NCBI GenBank assembly: GCA_010015655.1
Contig: ML976665.1
Span: 179,909-243,908 of the forward strand
From: Bimuria novae-zelandiae CBS 107.79
Taxonomy: Eukaryota > Ascomycota > Dothideomycetes > Pleosporales > Didymosphaeriaceae
Length of the DNA: 64,000 bases
Direction of reading: 5' to 3'
Shown here piece by piece: positions 57,077 through 64,000 of the stretch. Position numbers and translations under genes: made by a program. Within the stretch, counting starts at the first letter, position 1, and every line of letters begins with the position of its first letter. The notes under the pieces are model-generated. The model searched no databases and had not been told where the DNA came from. It worked only from the letters and a program-made list of their open reading frames with translations.

Positions 57077-59206
57077 ATGTCCTCCAACCCAGCAGCGCCC
57101 GTCGGCCCCGGCCCGTTTCCTGTCACACTTCCACCAGCAGGTTCCAGCTCTCTTTGGGACCGCATATCCACTTGGGCGTCAGAACACAAGGGTGTTGTTT
57201 ACACGGTCGCTGGGCTCACATTAGTCGTCAGTGCTGGAGGCGTCATCTACTACCTATCAGACGACAAGAAGGACACAAGCGCGCCATCGGCGGCTTCGAA
57301 TAAGAAGAAGAACAAGCGGGAAAAGAGACGCGCCAAGGAACGCGCAGAGAAGGAAGCCACAAAGGAGCAAGAGACGGTAGCTGAGCCCAAGAAAGCGTCG
57401 GTTGCGCCTGCCGAGGAGGAGGAGCAGCTCCCACATGTGGATGAGAGCACCGTGGGGACTTTGTCGGAAGTGGTGTGTAAATTCCGAACATTGCTGTGTT
57501 TCGCGAAGGCGTAAAACAGCGGCATTCAATTGGACGGGTTCTAATGTCCTGCAGGAGCGAAAAGATTATGCCGCCAAGCTCAAGGCCGCCGGCAACAAGG
57601 CCTACGGTTCCAAAGACTACAACCGCGCGATAGATCTGTATGGCCAGGCACTGCTATGCAGACAGGATCCCGTGTTCTATTCGAACCGCGCCGCCTGCTG
57701 GAACGCCATGTCGAACTGGGACAAGGTCATCGAGGACACCACGGCGGCCATCACCCTCGACAACGAGTATGTCAAGGCGCTGAACCGCCGCGCGAACGCG
57801 TATGAGCAAGTGGAACGCAATAGCGAAGCGTTGCTTGACTACACGGCCAGCTGCATCATCGACGGTTTCAGGAACGACGCCAGCGCCCAAAGTGTCGAGC
57901 GCCTGCTGAAGAAGGTCGCCGAGGTATGATCCATTGAAGCCCTAGGGTACGTGTACGATTGCTGACGCGCAGTAGGCCAAGGGCAAGGCCATTCTGGCCA
58001 AGAAGGAGAAGAAGCTTCCCAGTCCGACCTTCGTCACCAACTACCTCCAGAGCTTCCGACCGAAGCCCCCACCAGCCGGGCTCGATGAGGATGCGGAGCT
58101 TGACGAGGAGAGCGGCAAGGGCCAGCTCAGGAAAGGCCTCCGTGCCATGGGCACCAAGACCGCCGAAGGATACGCCGAAGCTGCCGATGCTTTCGAGAAG
58201 GCGCTTGAGCTTGGCGACCTCGGCGAGCACGAATCCTTCGCGTATAACATGCGCGGCACCTTCAGGTATCTCAAGGGCGACAACGAGGATGCGCTAAAGG
58301 ACATGGACAAGAGCGTCGAGCTCGAGCAGTCCCTCACTCAGAGCTTCATCAAGCGCGCTAGCATGCACTTGGAGCTCGGTATGTGTCTCCCGTATCTCGA
58401 TATCAGAAGTCTGACTAACGCCAGAACTCGCAGCAAACCCCGCCGCCGCCGAAGCCGATTTCGAGGCTGCCCTCGCACAGAACAAGGACGACCCTGACAT
58501 CTACTACCACCGCGCGCAGTTGCACTTCATCAAGGCCGAATTCGGCGAAGCGGCTAAGGACTACCAGAAGTCTATCGACCTGGACAAAGACTTCATTTTC
58601 TCGCACATTCAGTTGGGTGTCACACAGTACAAGATGGGCAGCATTGCGTCCTCTATGGCAACGTTCCGCCGTTGCATGAAGAATTTCCCCCAGGTACCCG
58701 ACGTCTACAACTACTACGGAGAGCTCCTTCTCGACCAACAAAAGTACCAAGAAGCCATCGAGAAATTCGACACCGCCGTTGAGATGGAGCAGTCGAACAA
58801 GCCACTTTTCATCAACGTCCTCCCTTTGATCAACAAGGCACTCGCACTGTTCCAGTGGAAAAACGACTTCTCCGAGGCGGAACAGCTGTGCCAGAAGGCA
58901 CTCATCATCGACCCGGAATGTGACATCGCTGTCGCAACCATGGCACAATTGCTTCTGCAGCAAGGCAAGGTCACAGAGGCGCTGAAGTACTTTGAGCGTG
59001 CCGCGGAACTGTCACGGACAGAGGGTGAGATTGTAAACGCATTGAGCTACGCGGAGGCCACACGAACACAGTTGGAGGTAAGTGCGACCCAACCGCAGTT
59101 GTCAACTTCACGCGTACTGACTGTCGAACAGGTGCAAGAAAAGTATCCTAAGCTCGCTTCGCGGCTAGGTCAGATGGGCGCTGGACTCGGAGCAGGCATG
59201 CGGTAA
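57077..59206 (+). CDS. TOM70: Mitochondrial import receptor Tom70
   Basis: Five exons (57077-57472, 57555-57923, 57976-58378, 58425-59077, 59132-59206; introns 82, 52, 46 and 54 nt) encode about 631 residues, normal for Tom70. An N-terminal outer-membrane anchor (about 39-60, [22 protein letters not shown]) is followed by a Lys/Glu-rich linker. A string of TPR motifs starts at [29 protein letters not shown], forming the clamp for Hsp70/Hsp90 tails. More TPRs follow ([61 protein letters not shown]). The end is [17 protein letters not shown]. It sits in the mitochondrial outer membrane and receives carrier-type precursors. Confidence 0.94.
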
Positions 59207-59776
59207 ACCCCGCGCATCTGTCTCCCTGTTCCTCCCATTCCGCTCTTACTGCTTACCCACACCATGTAGGCCGGGCTGATCGAGCCACCTGGGCGAAGGG
59301 TCTATTCCACTTTTTTGTAAAAAAAAAAAAAATTCTGCACCCGCGCTGGACGTCGAGCCGTGTGACGTTGTTGGGGCTTTGCTGTTTTTGTATGATTAGG
59401 GCTGTATTGGGTGCGCTGGACTGGAAACGATGGTGGAGGGGTGTACAAAATCTATGGGTGCGCCGGAGGATAGAAGTATGCTAATGTTGAAACGAAATGG
59501 CATCTCAGCTTAGTCGTTGGAGTGGTGTGATTGTGTGTGCTGTGCGAAAGATGGGTGCACGGTTGTCTTGTGTTTTCTAATGAGGATTGGATGGAAGTGC
59601 AGATGATTTGGTAAGATCACTTTGTATTTGATGCTCTTTTGAGCCTAACCACTGTTTCTGACACTGAGCATATTCGTCCATTGCGTACACGTTACAGACT
59701 TTCCCTCGCTGCGTCGTTACACCTTGATAGTGCTTATTCATGGATACCGATGATGCGTACGCGTATCGCGCAGCAT
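59207..59776. other. Intergenic region with an A14 tract
   Basis: No gene. A run of 14 A's at about 59318-59331 lies 110 bp beyond the TOM70 stop and may be part of its 3' untranslated region. Confidence 0.5.
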
Positions 59777-60162
59777 CTAGCTCTCCTCGTCCACAGCGTA
59801 GATGCCAACGCCCTTGATGCTAGGGTTTGTGTGAGTTGGTAGGCGATCGCGCTTGCTCTCCAGTCCGTCCGCGGCGTAGATGCCCACACCCTTGATGCCG
59901 GGGTTGGTATGGATCTGGGGCGGTCACGCTTGGTTTCGGGGCCATCTGTAGCGTAGATACCGACGCCCTTGATGCTAGGGTTGGTGTGAATTGGAGGACG
60001 GTCACGCTTCTCGGAAACATCTAGAATAAGTAAGCATGTGTGGTATTGATGAATGGAGAATGTATGAGAGAGCAGTGGATGAGCGGGCTTACCACCGATC
60101 GGAGCGGCGATGGCGCTACTTAGAAGAGCGGCGCCAGCGAGGAGCTGTAGGAAGTTATTCAT
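59777..60162 (-). pseudogene. Secreted KR-repeat RiPP-type precursor peptide, one frame break
   Basis: Exon 1 (60162-60093) encodes a signal peptide (MNNFLQLLAGAALLSSAIAAP), followed by a 72-nt intron (60092-60021). Exon 2 opens DVSEKR and then three near-identical repeats of about 22-26 residues. Each has the form DR..-HTNP-IKGVGIYA- and the first two end in Lys-Arg, the kexin site. The second and third repeats are one base out of frame with the first. The difference lies in a run of four C's at about 59917-59920 (coding strand), so as read the protein goes out of frame within repeat 2. The Tyr-containing core and the KR delimiters match dikaritin-type precursors. A UstYa-like gene lies 0.8 kb away, transcribed divergently. 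Confidence 0.75.
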
Positions 60163-60981
60163 AGTGATTCGGGAAGAATGAGATGAATTGAATCGAAGAG
60201 AGTGAGTGTCTGGTTGTGTTGTATGAAGGTGATGGATTGCACGACCTTTATTGCCTGTGTGACCAAGGCTCTTTCAGTCCAGGCTTCCTCCCACGAAGTG
60301 CTCCGGGCGAATAACGCACCGGGTATGACAGTAGTAAGACATTACCGTCCGCATGAACTTCTGTCTCGAATATTCTACCACAAATTGTTAGTATGCATCG
60401 ACACTAACGGCATTTAGACCATTTCTGCACGAATCACCACAGGTATGCTACCAGTACCTGAAAAGACTGTAACCAAAGAGAGCAGGTCAGGAGCCCGTTA
60501 TCTGATTTCGTGGGCGCGTACATTATTTCGCAAGTCCATAGGTTGAATGGCCGTGGTCTTGCGGACGATCCAATGGCTTTCTCCACTGCAAAACCCGGTG
60601 ATATGCGTGTAACAGCCATGCACAATCCTACCGCCAGGTATATGGCGATGCCGGTATTGCAGTAGATCAGCTCCAGAAGGCTCATGCTGGCCGTAAGCCT
60701 TTTTCAATACCCTGCTCGCAAAACTGTAATTGGGACAGATGACATCGAATGGAGGGGATGAAATGGGATACGATCCGAAATTAGTAATAGCAACCCTCCT
60801 GAGACCATTGCCCCGTCATACCGATCCTATGCTCATCATGTACTCATGGGCATCGGAGCGTTCCGTAAAAAAATATCTGACATGCCCGAACACGGGGCAG
60901 TCCACCCGACCAAGTGAAACGAAAATTCAGATACTTTTCCCCCTACACCCCTCGTTGCTCCTTCTCTAATAATTTGACGAC
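60163..60981. other. Divergent spacer between RiPP-type precursor and UstYa-like gene
   Basis: 819 bp holding both promoters. No motif-bearing gene was seen. A T/C-rich leader precedes ATG 60982. Confidence 0.5.
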
Positions 60982-61731
60982 ATGTCTGTCACAGAATGGA
61001 TAAAAACCTTCCGGACCGCTGCAACGAGCCAAACGGCATACTCCAAAGTCCACGATGATGACTCCTCGAAATCCACAGAGACGCTCTTAACCTCAAGGCG
61101 ACTGCAATCGCCGCCACGATCACACTATATACTCACAGCCGGAAACATATTTCTCTTCCTAATCTCCCTCGCACTCTTCACATTCTCTTTCACCCGCTCA
61201 GTCACAGACTCTCAATGCGTGAACCAACTGTTCACATGGTGTAAGCCTTCCATCTTCCCACGCTCTCCCCGCCCCACTGACGCAATGCCAGCACCGGCCT
61301 TCGAAGCCATCGAGTACCACGAAGAAGTCTACACCGGCGCCTTCCGCCAAACGACCGAGTACCGCGGAACGCCCACGCTAGAAATAGACGAGCGATGGCT
61401 CAAGCTATGGGACTACCGCGAATTTGACGTCCCGGAGGAAAAATGGGGTTTGATGAACCGCACCGGCGACTCCACCATCACACGCACGTCTTAAGGGTGG
61501 CGGCGCCGCGCTACTGTGGGAAATGCATCAACTTCACTGCCTTGTACGTTGCCCCTTCCCCCCATCCGAGAGCGAGGCTAAGGAGGTATATAGGACTGGC
61601 TACGCATGTGGTCCTACAAAGATTACTACCTCGAGCTCGACGGCCACCTCCCCGATTTTGTCGTCTCGCCGCATCAGAAGTGTAGGGATTTTGATAGGAT
61701 ACGGCAGTGGAATGTTGATCATCTTGTATGA
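60982..61731 (+). pseudogene. UstYa-like (DUF3328) oxidase gene with frame break
   Basis: ATG 60982 starts a cytosolic N-terminus, one membrane anchor (about 50-72, ILTAGNIFLFLISLALFTFSF) and the DUF3328 body (AIEYHEEVYTGAFRQTTEYRGTPTLEIDERW). The frame stops at TAA 61492-61494. One base over, the frame reads GGGAALLWEMHQLHCL with the UstYa HxxHC motif. A GTACGT...TATATAG intron (61544-61593) then returns to the first frame as DWLRMWSYKDYYLELDGHLPDFVVSPHQKCRDFDRIRQWNV, a typical UstYa ending. The second HxxHC motif is missing (HLPDF stands about where it could be). UstYa proteins oxidise and cyclise RiPP core peptides in the secretory pathway. Single-base loss near 61490 and the missing motif argue for decay. 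Confidence 0.72.
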
Positions 61732-62156
61732 AGATCCTCGGATGGAAAGCAAGGGAATGAATCTGGAGCTGGGGAGTAGAACATGATTAATACAATGATG
61801 GTGGTTATTTGGGTGAGCTGACGGCGATTGATGTGAAAGTGCGTATGACCGCTCGAGAATAATGGAGAATCGGAACTCTCATCTCTTTGACTAGTATCCG
61901 TTATCAGAAGTATACAACATGCGTTTGCACGGGATATTGGGAAGCATTCACTTAACACCAGAGTACATTTTTTCACATCAAATCCAAGGCCCAAACTCGA
62001 CAGACACAATGTCTACACTCGCTTGAAGTACCGAGCGCTCGCCAATTACATACACGTTGTCGATGCACAATGTCTTCACACCACGCACCAGGTACTTAAG
62101 AGCTGCGTCGCGAAAGAATACCTCTACAAAGACAGCTTTGATTTAACAAAACGAAG

Positions 62157-62762
62157 ATGCACAGGTTCAGACAGCGATTCCAGAAGGCCGGTCCTTCGCC
62201 CACCAGCAGAGTTGCGTCACCAAGCCGGGAATATGGACCACAAGCAGCCCTCACAGGCCACGCTGGCCTCGCAGACGATATCAACAGATGTCCAATCTGC
62301 ATGGAGGACTACGGCTCAGCCGGTGCTGATGTAGCTGAAGACGCGGTCACACTACCCTGCGGCCACCTGATCGGTCGCTTCTGCCTCTTAAAATGCGCAC
62401 TACAAGTGCAACGCCGCTGCCCTCTCTGTAGAGAAGACATCCTCGTCATGAGAGAACAAGAGATCCCCGTGCTCGATTTCCAGTACAGTCATCCCTCTTC
62501 GATAAACCTGGCAGAGCCGAACTATGAGAACGTAAGTGTTCGTTTCCGACGCACGGCAGAAGATCTCCATGGAGTTCCCGCGATCGGCCCGCGGCACGTT
62601 GTTGACGCGGTTGCAGTGGCTGCAGCGCGAGCGCTTGCCCGTGGGACGAGCGATATGGATATCTATAGGAGGGCTCGTTGGGCGGTCCTGGTCGCTGGTG
62701 AGATGAACGTCACTTGGGGTCCTGAGCATAATGCGGAGGTGCGAGAACTGTGGCGATTATGA
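62157..62762 (+). CDS. RING-type zinc finger protein
   Basis: A single exon of 201 residues from ATG 62157 (MHRFRQRFQKAG). A RING finger spans about 44-100: CPICMEDY, then LPCGHLIGRFCLLKCALQVQRRCPLCRED. That gives CxxC...C.H...C..C...CxxC spacing close to C3HC4 (the middle Cys/His set is partly unusual). The remainder has an Ala-rich helix (VVDAVAVAAARALARGTSDM) and no further domain. Most such proteins are E3 ubiquitin ligases; no partner is visible. Confidence 0.75.
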   Translation: MHRFRQRFQKAGPSPTSRVASPSREYGPQAALTGHAGLADDINRCPICMEDYGSAGADVAEDAVTLPCGHLIGRFCLLKCALQVQRRCPLCREDILVMREQEIPVLDFQYSHPSSINLAEPNYENVSVRFRRTAEDLHGVPAIGPRHVVDAVAVAAARALARGTSDMDIYRRARWAVLVAGEMNVTWGPEHNAEVRELWRL

Positions 62763-62774
62763 GAAGAGGCCGCC

Positions 62775-62865
62775 GAGCTTGTGTTGATTGCGTGTACACA
62801 CAACTGAGTTCCCTCACTGCGTCAGCGCTGCTGGAAGGAAATCCAGGCATGGTTTTAATTATTGA
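62775..62865 (+). repeat. Short dispersed repeat, copy C
   Basis: About 91 bp just downstream of the RING gene, closely similar to copy B (27975-28063) and, in its right half, to copy A (21131-21217). It shares TGTACACACAACTGAGTT and GGAAGGAAATCCAGGC. Confidence 0.65.
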
Positions 62866-63288
62866 ATGAGAAGAGGCCATTTCAGCATTCTGAATAGTTG
62901 TGAGTGCCTGGGTGACAGGGTTCATCGAATGTGTTCGGAAGCACTTCTTTCAGTGCATACCCTCGCCGTTCGGGAAGAATTTCCATAGTAGCAATAACAA
63001 TAGGTGTCGTTGAGTATTGTTTAGCATTGTTTAATCTCTGTTGTAATATGCTTTGATGCGGCTTCCTTATGTGTTCGATGCAGTACCCAGCGGAGTGTGG
63101 TACAGCCCATCTTCGTAAGTCTTTATCAGGCAACGAGCGTACCGGGGCTTGAGTCGGCGCCAGCGCATGATGTACTGCCGTATTGCGCTTGATTTACAGC
63201 TTCAATGTCCGCGACATTGCTCAAAAAATCCGGCGCTCCTTCATGGGCTTGTTGGAGTGGAGATTCGCGCGTTATGTCTCGCATTAGG
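62866..63288. other. Intergenic region, no gene seen
   Basis: Short frames on the minus strand only, without motifs; 3' flank of the gene at the right edge. Confidence 0.45.
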
Positions 63289-64000
63289 CTAATCGCGCTG
63301 CTTGATCTCATTCTCAAGCTCTTTCAGATGCTCGACGAGCTTCGTTCTTAGGTAGGGCGAGAGTCCGAGTCTGCAATACAGGTCAGCACACGTCCTTCAA
63401 TAATATTCTTCTTCCCTGAGTGACCTACATTCCCTCCCTTGTAACAATCCTATACGTCCCACTATCCTGCCAATTCCCCACCAACTGACCATCTCCGTCA
63501 ACCTCCAAGCTCCCGAAGATGTCTTCAGGCCACGCGATCCTGCCCCAGTCAGGCGGATTCCGCTCATCGCTCACGTGTATCCAGCCGCCCTTGTTTCCGC
63601 CGCCCATGCCCGCTTGGTGATTCGCACCACCCGCGCCATCGCCGCTACGCTTGTTACTGCCGAGGTTGAATCCGCCGGGTGAGGCAAAGGCAGATGCTTG
63701 TTGTTTGACAAGTGGGTCGTTGACGGCGTGCGTGGAAAGGACAGACTGCAGGATCGGATGGAAGTGCCGATTCTCAGTGAAAGAGTCTGGCTTGGGTGGA
63801 ACTGATGTTGTTGTTCCAAGCGAGAGGTCAACATTCGGTGGATCGGTAGGAAGGAGCGTGAGGAGAGAGCGCGATGGATCGAGAGGGTGTTTAGCCACGT
63901 ATATGTGTGGGTTATTAGGGAGCGTAGAGAGTGCTCTTGCGACGGAGAAGGCGGTTTTGGAGGTGGGGAGGCACACTCTTTGGAGAGCGGTTCGGTACAG
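63289..64000 (-). CDS. Conserved fungal protein, 5' end beyond the window
   Basis: Last exon 63370-63289 and preceding exon from 63429 past 64000, separated by a 58-nt intron, join as VTREG-ILGLSPYLRTKLVEHLKELENEIKQRD. The visible part (about 215 residues) begins LYRTALQRVCLPTSKTAFSV, rich in Arg/Ser/Thr like a mitochondrial presequence, though the true start is outside the window. The block GGWIHVSDERNPPDWGRIAWPEDIFGSLEVDG looks strongly conserved, and the middle is Gly/Asn-rich. I know it only as a conserved uncharacterised ascomycete protein. Confidence 0.75.

Overview
The window is eukaryotic and reads as a filamentous ascomycete (Pezizomycotina, probably a dothideomycete). Genes are intron-poor, with introns mostly 46-80 nt carrying GT-AG ends and CTAAC-like branch sites. 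The gene set includes Gpi16, Luc7, Trm7, Mak5, Tom70 and fungal-only families (DUF1769, DUF3176, UstYa/DUF3328). An AT-rich block carries RIP-type damage (CAA/CAG to TAA/TAG). No tRNA, rRNA or CRISPR array was seen.

Layout. 1-10728 is a transposon isochore. It holds a clean solo LTR (808-1265) in unidentified AT-rich remnants, and a RIP-degraded Ty3/Gypsy element (3299-10728). A Fot1/pogo DNA transposon (5837-7683) is nested inside the Gypsy reverse transcriptase. The truncated 3' LTR is fused directly to the 3' end of a broken secreted aspartic protease (10729-12128). From 12.8 to 64 kb the window is ordinary gene space: LUC7 and GPI16 (divergent), a DUF1769 gene, a membrane-anchored unknown, a GPI-anchored repeat protein, a Ca2+/cation exchanger, TRM7 and MAK5 (divergent), a DUF3176 gene, a glycosyltransferase-like gene, an F-box-like gene, a GH78 rhamnosidase-like enzyme, ABZ2-like, TOM70, a RING protein and a partial conserved gene at the right edge.

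The most interesting features are two secreted, repeat-built peptide precursors. The one at 36871-37843 carries 15 copies of GGSRKNF separated by spacers made only of X-Ala/X-Pro dipeptides after an Arg, as in alpha-pheromone precursors. The one at 59777-60162 carries three KR-delimited repeats with a Tyr-containing core. It lies about 0.8 kb from a UstYa (DUF3328) oxidase-like gene at 60982-61731, the usual pairing for dikaritin-type RiPPs. Both partners of that second locus carry a one-base frame break.

An unusual share of the accessory genes is broken: the protease, the 25.4-26.7 kb gene, the 42.3-43.6 kb gene, an ankyrin-like gene, a zinc-knuckle gene and the UstYa locus. Most of the in-frame stops can be explained by a single G:C to A:T transition. 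This fits either mutational decay near a RIP-active block or, for the indels, sequencing error. Housekeeping genes in the same window are intact. Gene models were spliced by eye; no homology search was run.
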